From the NCBI RefSeq assembly GCF_029854195.1, contig NZ_CP122960.1, positions 812,001 to 876,000 of the forward strand: 64,000 nt of DNA, in the 5' to 3' direction. Numbering within the stretch: the stretch's first letter is position 1; each line of letters opens with the position of its first letter. Below are positions 25,643 to 35,686 of this stretch, one piece after another. The notes beneath the pieces are model-generated. The model did no database searches. It saw nothing but the letters and a program-made list of their open reading frames with translations, and had not been told where the DNA came from. The DNA comes from Amylibacter sp. IMCC11727. Lineage in GTDB: Bacteria; Pseudomonadota; Alphaproteobacteria; Rhodobacterales; Rhodobacteraceae. Made by a program: the position numbers and the translations under genes.

Positions 25643-28600
25643 TTATTTGAGCATTTTTGCTTCGAACGCTTTCAGCGACAGGCGGGACGAGGCGAATGCT
25701 TCGCGGCCTTCAGCGTGCGCCAACTCTGGGAAGAGTTCGACGATTTCGCTGCGCTGTTCTTGGGACACACCCGCCATCGCCTGATCACCAGGCTGGAAGC
25801 TTTCGGTCCATGCGCCGTTCGACAGAACCACTTCGTGGTGGTCGAACATGAAGTGGATGTAGTTCGTTTGGGATGCGGCCACTGAAACGATGCCTTTGTC
25901 AGCATTGATCAGGTGCTTGGCTGCAACCAGAACTTCTGGCTCGTTGAACAACAGGCCCACTTCGGCGTTGTTGATCAACATGCGGTGGTTCGGAGACACG
26001 AGCATATCCCGTTCTGGCAGACCGCCGCCCAAGCTACCCTTGCGCACCAAAACTGGCTGCAAATGTGGGTTGGCTTGCAGTTGCGCACCAGACATTGGCT
26101 TGTTGCCCAACCAGCGGATTTCCTGTGCGCCGTTGTCCCGTGTTATCACACGATCGCCGACTTTCAGGTCCTCGACCAGTTTTTCACCTGTCATCGTTGC
26201 AATCAGTGTCCCCGGCGTAAAGCAAGGAACGATTGTTTCGATTTCAGAGAACTCCAGCTCGCCAACCACTGTGCCACCTGGTGCGTCCAAGAATTGGATC
26301 GTACCTGATGTAGAGTTGCCATCTGCATCAACAGTTTCGTTGATGATCTGGAACGGACCTACACCTGTCAGGTTCAACGTGTCGTTGTCGTCCCCGTCAG
26401 AGCCACCGTCAACTGAGTCGCCAATAGCGTCTTCGGTAGAAGTGATCGTAAAGGTATCAGCATCGGCTCCGCCATACTGTTCATCAGAGCCTTCGCCGCC
26501 AGTGAACTGATCTGACCCAGTGCCACCGAACAATGTATCATCGTCGATACCGCCGAACAGAACGTCGTTACCTTCGTCACCGTGCAGAACGTCATCGTCG
26601 TCCGCACCAAAGATGGTGTCGTTTCCTTCACCGCCAAAGACAGTGTCGAGCCCGTTTGTTGGCACCAAGTCGATGGCATCTGGAATGTCGAGCACGTCAA
26701 TGCCTTCCAGTCCGCCGTAGATAACATCGTTGCCAAGGCCACCTTCGATTTCGTCGTTGCCTTCGCCGCCAACGATCAAGTCGTCGCCGTCGCCGCCGTC
26801 GATGGTATCGTCGTCAAAGCCAGCGTAGATTGTATCGTTGCCTGCGCCGCCGTCGATGCTGTCATCGTCGTCGCCTGTTGTGATGGTGTCACTGCCACCA
26901 CCGCCAAACACGGTGTCCATGTCGTTGAACGGATCATCATCACCAGGGAAGATGCCAGGGTAACCCTGATCTGGGTTGCCTGTCGGATCGAGCAGATCGT
27001 CAGACCCCGGACCAGACGTGTCGATGGTGTCGTTGCCGTCACCGCCGTCAGCTGTGTCGCTGCCGTCGCCACCAAAGATCAAGTCGTCGCCGTTTTCGCC
27101 GCGCAACAGATCGTCGCCGTTGCCGCCATCCAGCGTGTCCGCTGCGATATCGCCGTTCAAGGTATCGTTGCCTTCGCCACCAAACAGTTGGTCGCCATCA
27201 CGGTTGCCTGACAATGTGTCGTCACCCGCGCCACCAAACAAGGTGTCAAAGCCGTCGCCACCGAACAAGCGGTCGTTGCCGTCTTCACCATAAAGAGTGT
27301 CGTCGCCATCGTTGCCTGACAATGTGTCGTTGCCGTCGCCGCCAAAGACTGTGTCATCGCCGTTGCCAGCGTTCACCAGATCATTGCCGTCACCTGCTTC
27401 GATGATGTCATTGTCGCCGTCGTCACCATCAATGGTGTCGCCTTGGGTGTCGATGAAGCCGGGGTTCATAACGTCATCGCCAGCTGTACCGTGAACAGTG
27501 CCGTCTGGGCCACCTGTTCCGAGAATGCTCTCGATTTCAGAGAATTCCATTTCGCCAGTGACGTTACCGTCTGCGTCAAGGAACTGAACCGTACCTGATG
27601 TGGAGTCGCCGTCTGCATCAAGCGTTTGGTTGATGATCTGGAAGTCACCTACGTTGGACAGATCAAGGGTATCTTCGTCAACACCCTCTGAACCACCGTC
27701 AACAACATCGCCGATGCCATCCGCTGCGGACAGAACGTTGAATGTGTCGCGATCGTTGCCACCAAACTGTTGGTCTTCGCCTTCGCCACCTTCGAACGTG
27801 TCATTGCCTTGGCCACCGTACAGTGTGTCGTCGTCGATGCCGCCGAACAGAACGTCATTGCCAGTATCACCATAGATGAGGTCGTCATCGTCGCGACCAT
27901 AGATCGTGTCGTTGCCGTTCCCACCGTAAAGTGTGTCTGTGTTGTTGTCTGGCAGCAGGTCAACATCATCTGGAATATCCAGAATGTCGGTTGTTTCCAG
28001 CCCGCCGTAGATCACATCGTTGCCTTGGCCACCGCGGATTTCATCGTTGCCTTCTGACCCTACGATCAAGTCGTCGTCGTTGCCACCGTCCACGGTGTCA
28101 TCGTCAAAACCAGCGTAAATAGTGTCTTCACCAGCGCCACCGATGATGCTGTCATTGTCATCACCTGTGGTGATGATGTCGTCGCCGCCACCACCGTCAA
28201 CTGTATCCAAATCGTTGTTCGGATCATCGTCGCTTGGATAAACGCCAGGATACCCTTCGTCTGGGTTGCCTTCTGGGTCCAGAAGGTTGTTTGAGCCTGG
28301 GCCAGATGTGTCGATCACATCATCCCCTGCGCCACCGAATACGTCATCGCTGCCGTCACCGCCTGTGATGCTGTCGTTGTCGCCGCCGCCAAACAAGCGG
28401 TCGTCGCCGTCGCCACCATCAAGAGTGTCTTCGCCATCACGACCACGGATTGTGTCGTCACCGTTTTCACCGTTCAAAACATCGTCGCCGTTACCGCCGT
28501 CAATGCTGTCAGCGCCTTCGCCACCAAATACGGTGTCGTCACCTTCGCCAGCGTTCACAACGTCGTCGCCATCGCCTGCTTCAATGATGTCGTCGTCGCC

Positions 28601-31600
28601 ATCATCGCCGTCAACTGTGTCACCTTGTGGGTCAACAAAGCCAGGATTGATAACGTCGTTGCCATCTGTGCCGTGAACTGTCCCGTCTGGGTCAATACGG
28701 TCGCCGATGATTTCTTCGATTTCAGTAAATTCAAGCGTGCCTGTGACGTTGCCATCGGCATCCAAGAATTCGATTGTACCGTCTGTGCCATTTCCGTTGG
28801 AATCTGGCACTTCGTTTACAACACGGAACGGGCCTTCGCCTGTCAGGTCGAGGACGTCATAGTCATCGCCACCTGCGCCGCCGTCTACGATGTCGCCATC
28901 TGTTGCACCAAGGAAAGTGTCACGGTCATTGCCACCATACAGCGTGTTTGCCGCGTCTGGACCAGTGTCATCTTTGAAGTTGCCACCACCTTGAATGACG
29001 TCATTGCCAGTTCCACCAAATACGGTGTCGCTGTCAGACCCACCAGAGAGCGTGTCGTTGCCAGCATCGCCGTAAACCGTGTCTTGGCCGTGACCGCCAT
29101 AGGACTGGTCGTCGCCTTCGCCACCGTAAACGAGGTCATCGTCTGCTGAAGCCCAAAGATCATCGTTGCCTTCGCCACCGAACAACGTGTCGTCGCCAAA
29201 GGAGGCTTCGACCATGTCGTTGCCATCACCACCATAGTAGGTGTCATCGCCAGAGTCAGCGCCACCGAGGTTGTCGTTGCCGTCGCCGCCGAAAATTTCG
29301 TCGTTGCCAGCATTGCCAAAGATGCGATCGTCGCCTTCGTCACCCATCAGTGTGTCGTTGCCGCTGCCACCGTCGATGCTGTCGTTGCCTTCGCCGCCAA
29401 AGACAGTGTCGTTGCCTTGGCCTGCAAAGACTGTGTCATTGCCATCACCTGCTTCGACAATGTCGTCGTTGGAGCCAGCATTGCCAACAACTGCATCGTT
29501 GTTGTCGATCATGTCGCCGTCTGGATCGCCCGTATAGTTCACGTCGATCACATCGTTTCCGTCTGTACCAGACACTGTGCCGTCCAGTGCAACAGGATCG
29601 CCGAGAATGTTTTCGATTTCAGCGAAATCCATTGTGCCGAGCACGTCACCCGTTGTCGGGTCAAGGAATTCAACAGTACCAGATGTTGAGTTGCCATCTG
29701 GATCGGTTGTTTCGTTGATGATCCGGAATGGGCCAACGTTTGTCAGATCCAACGTATCGTTGTCGTCACCTTCGAAACCACCATCAACAACATCACCGAT
29801 GCCGTCAGCAGCAGAAACCACGTTGATGCGGTCTGCATCCGCGCCACCGCTGATTTGGTCTGCACCTTCGCCACCGTCGATGATGTCGCCACCTGCTTCA
29901 CCAAAGATGATATCGTCGCCGTCGCCACCAAAGATGGTGTCGCCTTCGTCTGCTGGGTCAGCAACTGTCGCGTCAAAGTATACATCTGTGACGTTGATAC
30001 CAGTATTGTCGCCACCGTTTTGATCATGCTCGATCACGATGCGCGCTACTGGGCCTGGAATTCTCACCAGAACGGAGTAATCAGCAGAAGTATCCGCCGC
30101 ATATCCACCGTTGGAGTCAGCGGTGTCGACACCCGCCACACCGTCGGTGTCGAGCAGTGTCAGGTCGGACCCGCCAACCATGCTGATTTCGATTTGGTTT
30201 CCGTCTTCGTCGTACGCTTTGACGTTTACAACACCGTCACCGTCAATGTCGTTGATGCGGAAGGAAACGTTTTCAACTTCGTCAGAGAAATCAAGGGCAT
30301 AGTCAGCATCATTGCCGTTGCCGTTCAACACGGAATAGAGCGAGCTGTTGTCATCAATTGCGTTGCCATCACCGTCGATGTCGGACACGTTTTGATTGTC
30401 TGTTTCCCACTCGGTGCTGGCTGAACCCGTTTCATTCAGAATGGAGAACGTGACGTCCACATTGCCTGTGTTTTGCGTAAAGCCACTGGCTGCACCATTG
30501 TTTGTAAAGCCTGGTGCTTCGTTCCACTCTAAGCTTTCGCGCACAGTTGTTGTGCCGCCTGCGCCGTTGTCACCGCCGTAGATAACGTCGTCATCCGCGC
30601 CACCTTCGATGTAGTCCGCGCCAGTGCCACCTGTGATTTCGTCTGCGCCGTCACCACCGTAGATTTCATCGTCGTCCGCGCCACCATCAAGCAAGTCATC
30701 GCCGCCTTGGCCTTCGATGTAGTCTTCGCCTGCACCACCAAACAGTTGGTTAGAGAAGGTATCGGCAGGTGTTGTGCCCTGTTGGTCGAACCCAACCAAA
30801 GTATCGTCGAAATCAGAACCGATCACGCCGTCGATACCGCCAATAATGCTGTCGTTGTCTGCATCCCCACCTGACAATGCGCCAGTGTCGAGATTTACGT
30901 TCACTGCTGCATCGCTGTTGGAGTAATCAAGGTTGTCTTGACCCGCGTTGCCTTGGAAGTTGTCAGCGCCGTCGCCGCCGATGAACACGTCATCGCCTGA
31001 GCCGCCAAACAATGTGTTTGTGCCTTCGCCACCAGCGATAACGTCGTCGCCATCGTAACCGAACACTGTATCGTCGTCGCCATCTGCGCCGTCGATTGTA
31101 TCGTTCTGCGCGTCAACAAAGCCTGGCAGCATAATGTCGTCACCGTTTGTGCCATCAACAGGGCCATTTACGGCTTCTTCTTCGTAGATTGCCATGTAAT
31201 CAATGGAACCATCAAAAAAGTGGTTGTATGTGCCGTCATCGCTTTCGCGCACACCGATCTGCCAGGATTCATCGTCGTTGTCGCCGATTTCCATTGTCAG
31301 GCCAGTTGTGTCAGAGCTTACAGTTTCCGTTGCACCAGTCGTCAGGTTTTCGACTTCGAGCTGAACGCCTGTTGCTTCGTCCCATGTGTATTTCACATTA
31401 ACCGTGTCACCTGGATTGGCAATGTTGGGTGCTGTGGACATTTTCCAAATGTCGGCGCCGTCTGCGCAGTGGATCACGTAGATGGAACCATCCGCTTGAA
31501 TGGCCAGTTCAAAGTAACCTTCGGAACCGCGATCTGCGTATTCACCACGAGACACCAATGTGTCTGGGCTGGAACCAACGTGTGCATCTTGGTTGAACTG

Positions 31601-31873
31601 AATTTCGAGCGTACCGGCGCTCATATCGAATGGGTCGTCGTCACCAACATTTGGAGAGTCACCATGTGAGCCGCCGATGATTTCACCATCAACTTCGAAG
31701 TAATCGCCGTGGCCATCAAGGTGCAAGCGGTCGCCAGAGATATTGGCGTTGCCGTGCAACCAACCGTTTTGAGCTACCCCATCATCGAGACCTGTATCGC
31801 TCAATTCCGCGCCGTTGCGGAAATCCCAAAGGCCAACAAGACCGTTCACTGTACTCGCGTCAAAATTCGACAT
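25643..31873 (-). CDS. Giant RTX-type calcium-binding protein with N-terminal LamG-like and C-terminal Hint domains
   Basis: This 2076-residue, very acidic protein has no signal peptide. Residues 1-235 form a laminin-G/concanavalin-like jelly roll ('VNGLVGLWDFRNGAELSD', 'GSIDYMAIYEE'). From about 250 on come many blocks of nonapeptide repeats (GGxGxDxxx), which fold as a beta-roll with calcium. A beta-sandwich domain interrupts them at about 448-636. A module of about 75 residues (DTLDL...GPFRIINET...GNSTSGTVEFLD...EFSEIE) occurs four times, near residues 680, 983, 1375 and 1804. The last copy runs straight into a Hint domain at residue 1884 (CFTPGTLI, with 'LVSPNHRML'). Export by a type I system is the norm for RTX proteins, but no such transporter is in the window. 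A role in adhesion or at the cell surface is inferred. GAGGAA precedes the ATG. Confidence 0.92.
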   Translation of the reverse strand: MSNFDASTVNGLVGLWDFRNGAELSDTGLDDGVAQNGWLHGNANISGDRLHLDGHGDYFEVDGEIIGGSHGDSPNVGDDDPFDMSAGTLEIQFNQDAHVGSSPDTLVSRGEYADRGSEGYFELAIQADGSIYVIHCADGADIWKMSTAPNIANPGDTVNVKYTWDEATGVQLEVENLTTGATETVSSDTTGLTMEIGDNDDESWQIGVRESDDGTYNHFFDGSIDYMAIYEEEAVNGPVDGTNGDDIMLPGFVDAQNDTIDGADGDDDTVFGYDGDDVIAGGEGTNTLFGGSGDDVFIGGDGADNFQGNAGQDNLDYSNSDAAVNVNLDTGALSGGDADNDSIIGGIDGVIGSDFDDTLVGFDQQGTTPADTFSNQLFGGAGEDYIEGQGGDDLLDGGADDDEIYGGDGADEITGGTGADYIEGGADDDVIYGGDNGAGGTTTVRESLEWNEAPGFTNNGAASGFTQNTGNVDVTFSILNETGSASTEWETDNQNVSDIDGDGNAIDDNSSLYSVLNGNGNDADYALDFSDEVENVSFRINDIDGDGVVNVKAYDEDGNQIEISMVGGSDLTLLDTDGVAGVDTADSNGGYAADTSADYSVLVRIPGPVARIVIEHDQNGGDNTGINVTDVYFDATVADPADEGDTIFGGDGDDIIFGEAGGDIIDGGEGADQISGGADADRINVVSAADGIGDVVDGGFEGDDNDTLDLTNVGPFRIINETTDPDGNSTSGTVEFLDPTTGDVLGTMDFAEIENILGDPVALDGTVSGTDGNDVIDVNYTGDPDGDMIDNNDAVVGNAGSNDDIVEAGDGNDTVFAGQGNDTVFGGEGNDSIDGGSGNDTLMGDEGDDRIFGNAGNDEIFGGDGNDNLGGADSGDDTYYGGDGNDMVEASFGDDTLFGGEGNDDLWASADDDLVYGGEGDDQSYGGHGQDTVYGDAGNDTLSGGSDSDTVFGGTGNDVIQGGGNFKDDTGPDAANTLYGGNDRDTFLGATDGDIVDGGAGGDDYDVLDLTGEGPFRVVNEVPDSNGNGTDGTIEFLDADGNVTGTLEFTEIEEIIGDRIDPDGTVHGTDGNDVINPGFVDPQGDTVDGDDGDDDIIEAGDGDDVVNAGEGDDTVFGGEGADSIDGGNGDDVLNGENGDDTIRGRDGEDTLDGGDGDDRLFGGGDNDSITGGDGSDDVFGGAGDDVIDTSGPGSNNLLDPEGNPDEGYPGVYPSDDDPNNDLDTVDGGGGDDIITTGDDNDSIIGGAGEDTIYAGFDDDTVDGGNDDDLIVGSEGNDEIRGGQGNDVIYGGLETTDILDIPDDVDLLPDNNTDTLYGGNGNDTIYGRDDDDLIYGDTGNDVLFGGIDDDTLYGGQGNDTFEGGEGEDQQFGGNDRDTFNVLSAADGIGDVVDGGSEGVDEDTLDLSNVGDFQIINQTLDADGDSTSGTVQFLDADGNVTGEMEFSEIESILGTGGPDGTVHGTAGDDVMNPGFIDTQGDTIDGDDGDNDIIEAGDGNDLVNAGNGDDTVFGGDGNDTLSGNDGDDTLYGEDGNDRLFGGDGFDTLFGGAGDDTLSGNRDGDQLFGGEGNDTLNGDIAADTLDGGNGDDLLRGENGDDLIFGGDGSDTADGGDGNDTIDTSGPGSDDLLDPTGNPDQGYPGIFPGDDDPFNDMDTVFGGGGSDTITTGDDDDSIDGGAGNDTIYAGFDDDTIDGGDGDDLIVGGEGNDEIEGGLGNDVIYGGLEGIDVLDIPDAIDLVPTNGLDTVFGGEGNDTIFGADDDDVLHGDEGNDVLFGGIDDDTLFGGTGSDQFTGGEGSDEQYGGADADTFTITSTEDAIGDSVDGGSDGDDNDTLNLTGVGPFQIINETVDADGNSTSGTIQFLDAPGGTVVGELEFSEIETIVPCFTPGTLIATMTGEKLVEDLKVGDRVITRDNGAQEIRWLGNKPMSGAQLQANPHLQPVLVRKGSLGGGLPERDMLVSPNHRMLINNAEVGLLFNEPEVLVAAKHLINADKGIVSVAASQTNYIHFMFDHHEVVLSNGAWTESFQPGDQAMAGVSQEQRSEIVELFPELAHAEGREAFASSRLSLKAFEAKMLK

Positions 31874-32341
31874 TACTTATTCCTCGTTACCTTGTCATCC
31901 ACGTGCTGCACACAACACACAAAACTCCACCCTTGCGGGCCTAAACGGCAAAGCTTTGAAGGAAACGAGAGAGAACCCCAGCGGACCGCTACTCACACAA
32001 CCTATTACTCACTCCGCCAGTCTGGATCATTGCCAACGCAATTCTCCAAACGCGATTATCTTTTGAAGCGATATGGGCGGTGATTAAGAACAGACTTAAC
32101 CCAAAACGCTTACCCCCATCGTGGTTTACGCATAGGCACTTTATCAAAACAAGCAAAAATCCGCATTTTTAGATCATTTTTATTAGTTTTTGCCCAAAAA
32201 TGGCCATTTTGGATAATTTTGTGGAAACACTCCGTTGCAAACAACCTGTTTGTATCACAATCGGGAACAATGCCACATTTTGGCCGCGAACCCATAGGTT
32301 TACGATTCTAAAAATAAGTACAACTTTGACGGGAAAATTTA
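31874..32341. promoter_or_regulatory. AT-rich 468-bp region upstream of the RTX gene
   Basis: No gene is seen here. Between 32140 and 32340 the sequence is much richer in A and T than its surroundings, with many runs of A or T, and contains a 14-bp perfect palindrome AAAATGGCCATTTT at 32197-32210. It is the only upstream region available for the giant RTX gene, so it probably holds its promoter and regulatory sites. Binding of a silencer or nucleoid protein is possible given the composition. No terminator for the upstream kinase gene is obvious. Confidence 0.5.
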
Positions 32342-35032
32342 CTATTCCGCTGCTTTGGTTTGGGTGTTTGTATAGGGGAGAGAAATGCGAAAAATCGCGC
32401 CTTTTTCGGTCCCTTCATAAGACAAGGTTCCTCCAAGGTTTTTGACGATTTCACGACTGATTGGCAGGCCCAAACCCGCGCTGCCTGCCGTGACTTTGCT
32501 GGATAGTTTTGAGAATTTTTCAAAGATAATGCCGATGTCATCTTTGCTGATACCCGTGCCATTATCCGCCACATCAATAACCAGTCGATCCTTGTAAATG
32601 CCGCTCAGAACCGCAATTTCAGGCGCCTTCGCCCCGCAGTGTTTCAGGGCATTTGTAATAAGATTGATAAGCACTTGCGACAGGCGGTCGGGGTCGGTGT
32701 AGAGCATGACCTCCTCTGCCATTTCATCCCGCAAAATTTTCGCATTGGTGTCACTTGTCTGGGCCTGTGTTGTGGTCATGGCCCGCTCGATTATCGAGCT
32801 GAGTGGGACAGTTTCCATGTTTAACTGAACACGGCCGTTTTCCATGAAGCTCAAATCCAGAATATCATCAAGCAGACGCGTAAGGCGGATACTCTCATCA
32901 TGAATGATGGAGGCAAATTTATTCAATTGGTCGGGGTCCAAAGGATCACTGTCGCGCAAAATCTCTGAAAAGGTGCGGATCGAGGTCATTGGCGTGCGCA
33001 ATTCGTGGCTGACCTGCGATAAGAAAGTGTCCTTCTGCTGGCTAAGCTGGGTCAGTTTATCATTGGCGGTGCGCAATTGTTCGGCGGTATGGGCCAATTC
33101 AGCGGATTGGGTTTCCAATCGGGCGGAATATTCCATGATTTGCGCGGTTTCATCCGCAACCGCAATCATATCTTCAAACGAAATTTCGGCCCCACCCGCG
33201 ACCTGTTCCATCATCACATGGGCCGCCGCCGCACCAACGTTGCCAGAAAACTCCCGTTCCAGTGCCGAGACAAATTCGCTGGTTGGTTCGGGCAAAGGTG
33301 TGCCGCTACCTTGAAGTTTTGCCTGTTCGCGAAACAGGGCCATGGCTTCTTCGCGGCCTAGAATGCGTTGCGCAAGGATCAAGAAATCTTCAATTGGCGT
33401 GCTGCGGGTGATCCCACGGCGCGCGGGCATTTGGCCAAAAACGTTGATGAACTGCACAGATTGTAAACGTTCGATGGCCGTGGGTGTGGTCAATACCGAG
33501 CCGAGGACAAACACAAGGATGTTCATACTAAGCGACCAAAACACCGCGTGGACCAATGGGTCGTTAATTTGCACATTCAACAGATTTTGCGGGGTGAGCC
33601 AGCCGATGCCAAACGGGCCATTTTGTAAGGTCGCCTCCGTAAGAATGAAGGTCCCCCCAAAGCTTGGTAAGAACAAAGTATAGGCCCAAAGCGCAAAGCC
33701 TGTGCAGATACCAGCGATGGCGGCAGAGCGCGTGGCGTTTGACCAGAACAAACCGCCGATCATTGCGGGCAACACCTGTGCCACACCCAAAAACGCGATA
33801 AGTCCGATGGAGGCCAACGCGCCTGTACCGCCTGTAAACTGAAAATACAGATAGCCGAGGGCCAATACGACCGCGATGCTGGCACGACGGGATCGCAACA
33901 GCATCAGACGGACATCGTCGCTGGCTGGATTGCGGCTGGCGTTTGCTCGCAGCCATAAGGGCAATACGATGTGGTTTGACATCATCGTGGATAGGGCGAT
34001 GGAGGCCACAATGACCATCGATGTGGCAGAGGAAAATCCCCCCAAAAACGCAAACGTGGCGAGGTTGTTTTGGCCTTGGGCCAGCGGAACCGTCAAAACA
34101 AACAGATCAGGGTTGGCGTTTTCGGGCAAAGTGGACAGGCCCGCAATGGCGATGGGCAGAACAAACAGGCTCATCAAAAAAAGGTACAACGGAAAGGCCC
34201 AACTGGCTGTGGCCAAGTGTTTCTCATCATCATTTTCAACAACGATCACCTGAAACATGCGCGGCAGGCACAGAATTGCCGTTGCAGACAACAGCGTGAG
34301 CGTGAGCCAGCGATTGTTGAAAATCTCGCCTGAATTCAGCAACGTAGGGTCCATTTTTGAAAAGATATCGGATGGGCCGTTTGCTACGCCCCAAACAACA
34401 AAGACCCCAACAGACACAAGGGCGGCAAGCTTTACAATGGCCTCGACCGCGATGGCGGTGACAACGCCATGATGGCGTTCGTTTGCATCCAAATTGCGTG
34501 TGCCAAAAACGATTGTGAACACGGCCAATCCCACTGCTACATAAAATGCAGTTGCAGTTGGCGACGGTGCAGACCCGCCGCCAGACGAGGTGAAGACCGC
34601 AAAGCTAAGCGCAAGAGATTGCAGTTGCAGCGCGATATAAGGCGTTGTGCCGATCACAGCCAAAAGCGTGACCAAAACCGCCAAAAAGCCGCTTTTGCCG
34701 TATCGGGACGACAGCAAATCGGCGATGGATGTTATGCGCTGTTCCCGTCCAATGCGCACAAGTTTGCGCAAGACCCACCACCAGCCGATGAACACCAGCG
34801 TTGGGCCGAGGTAAATCGTAATGAACTCCAGCCCATTTCGGGCGGCTGATCCAACAGCACCATAATACGTCCACGCCGTGCAGTAGACGGAAATGGACAG
34901 CGTGTAGATCAGCGGAGAGCGCAAAAAATTGAACCGCCCCCGATCCGCCGCACGTTCTGCAATATAGGCCACCACGAACAGCGCGATCACGTAGATCAGA
35001 CAGATCGAAACAAGCAGATTGAACGAATTCAT
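32342..35032 (-). CDS. Hybrid sodium/solute-symporter-like sensor histidine kinase
   Basis: This 896-residue protein joins a PutP-like sodium/solute symporter module (about 12-13 membrane segments, residues 5-500) to a cytoplasmic kinase. After a linker with coiled-coil character (residues 600-670), the H-box 'SHELRTPMTSIRTFSE' places the phosphorylated histidine near residue 676, followed by N box 'INLITNALKHC', 'VADNGTGIS' and 'GSAGLGLPISREI'. The layout is that of CbrA/CrbS kinases, which sense nutrient flux or uptake. No PAS domain or receiver is seen in the protein. It is coupled by a 4-nt overlap to a small membrane protein, itself coupled to a response regulator, which is the likely partner. 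Confidence 0.93.
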   Translation of the reverse strand: MNSFNLLVSICLIYVIALFVVAYIAERAADRGRFNFLRSPLIYTLSISVYCTAWTYYGAVGSAARNGLEFITIYLGPTLVFIGWWWVLRKLVRIGREQRITSIADLLSSRYGKSGFLAVLVTLLAVIGTTPYIALQLQSLALSFAVFTSSGGGSAPSPTATAFYVAVGLAVFTIVFGTRNLDANERHHGVVTAIAVEAIVKLAALVSVGVFVVWGVANGPSDIFSKMDPTLLNSGEIFNNRWLTLTLLSATAILCLPRMFQVIVVENDDEKHLATASWAFPLYLFLMSLFVLPIAIAGLSTLPENANPDLFVLTVPLAQGQNNLATFAFLGGFSSATSMVIVASIALSTMMSNHIVLPLWLRANASRNPASDDVRLMLLRSRRASIAVVLALGYLYFQFTGGTGALASIGLIAFLGVAQVLPAMIGGLFWSNATRSAAIAGICTGFALWAYTLFLPSFGGTFILTEATLQNGPFGIGWLTPQNLLNVQINDPLVHAVFWSLSMNILVFVLGSVLTTPTAIERLQSVQFINVFGQMPARRGITRSTPIEDFLILAQRILGREEAMALFREQAKLQGSGTPLPEPTSEFVSALEREFSGNVGAAAAHVMMEQVAGGAEISFEDMIAVADETAQIMEYSARLETQSAELAHTAEQLRTANDKLTQLSQQKDTFLSQVSHELRTPMTSIRTFSEILRDSDPLDPDQLNKFASIIHDESIRLTRLLDDILDLSFMENGRVQLNMETVPLSSIIERAMTTTQAQTSDTNAKILRDEMAEEVMLYTDPDRLSQVLINLITNALKHCGAKAPEIAVLSGIYKDRLVIDVADNGTGISKDDIGIIFEKFSKLSSKVTAGSAGLGLPISREIVKNLGGTLSYEGTEKGAIFRISLPYTNTQTKAAE

Positions 35033-35274
35033 GACCGATTGGCCTTATTCGCGCGGCGTGCCAACCCCAGTGCAAGGATGATCAAGCCCGCCCAAACACC
35101 AAACACGTAAAAGATGGCGGAAGGCAGGCCAAAGACATGGCCAGAATGCGTGAAGATCGACACAAACGGCGTAACCAACAGCAATATCCCCAAACACGGA
35201 AGCAACACCGCCAGATCCCGAAAGCGGCGTCCTGGTCCTTTGGTGGGGATTGAACGTGTTGGCTGGTCGTTCAT
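35029..35274 (-). CDS. Small two-helix membrane protein of the symporter-kinase operon
   Basis: This 81-residue protein has a basic N-terminus and two hydrophobic segments (about residues 22-44 and 50-72) containing 'FGLPSAIFYVFGVWAG'. The pattern resembles small proteins (DUF3311-like) encoded before solute/sodium symporters. Overlaps of 4 nt on both sides with the response regulator and the kinase gene show tight coupling. It is probably an accessory subunit of the symporter-like sensor; this role is inferred. Confidence 0.8.
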   Translation of the reverse strand: MNDQPTRSIPTKGPGRRFRDLAVLLPCLGILLLVTPFVSIFTHSGHVFGLPSAIFYVFGVWAGLIILALGLARRANKANRS

Positions 35275-35636
35275 CGCAACAACGCTTTGACGTTGGCAAC
35301 GATCTCTTTGTTGGAAAAAGGTTTGGTCATGAACATGGACGCACCAGCGGCCTGTGCCGCTGCGCGGTCGCGGGATTGGCCTTTTGCGGTTAACATCAAA
35401 ACGGGCGTGTCAGCCACGGTGTCTGAACTGCGAATTTCTTCAAGGATATCAAAGCCGCTTTTGCCAGGAAGCATCACATCAAGAATAACCAAATCGGGCG
35501 CAAGCCGCGCTGTTGTTTCAGCCGCGTCACTGCCATTGGCATGAGTGCTGACGGAAATGCCTTCTCGTGTCAGTAAAAAACTGATCGCTTCTACAATATG
35601 AGGTTCATCCTCGATCAAAAGCACTCGTTCGTGCAT
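35271..35636 (-). CDS. Single-domain response regulator
   Basis: This 121-residue protein is only a receiver domain: acidic pocket 'LLIEDEPHI' , phospho-acceptor Asp in 'DLVILDVMLPGKSG', the Thr of 'VLMLTAKGQ' and the Lys of 'MFMTKPFSN'. It has no output domain, so it must act through protein contacts or phosphotransfer. Its stop overlaps the start of the small membrane protein gene, and the symporter-like kinase follows, so these probably form one two-component unit. Confidence 0.93.
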   Translation of the reverse strand: MHERVLLIEDEPHIVEAISFLLTREGISVSTHANGSDAAETTARLAPDLVILDVMLPGKSGFDILEEIRSSDTVADTPVLMLTAKGQSRDRAAAQAAGASMFMTKPFSNKEIVANVKALLR

Positions 35637-35686
35637 TTCAGCCTCCCAACTGATCGCGCCGCTGAACGTAAAGTAAAGGTCACGGC

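Noticed and set aside
26582..30424. Several long open frames on the plus strand opposite the RTX gene.
   Set aside because: They arise because the biased GAC/GGT/GAT codons leave the opposite strand without stops; the products are low-complexity Val/Ala/Ser-rich strings with no ribosome sites.
26400..31100. Dense, regular repeats resembling a CRISPR or satellite array.
   Set aside because: They are codon-level repeats of the RTX nonapeptide in one unbroken 2076-codon frame; spacing and sequence vary with the protein and there are no constant repeats with unique spacers.
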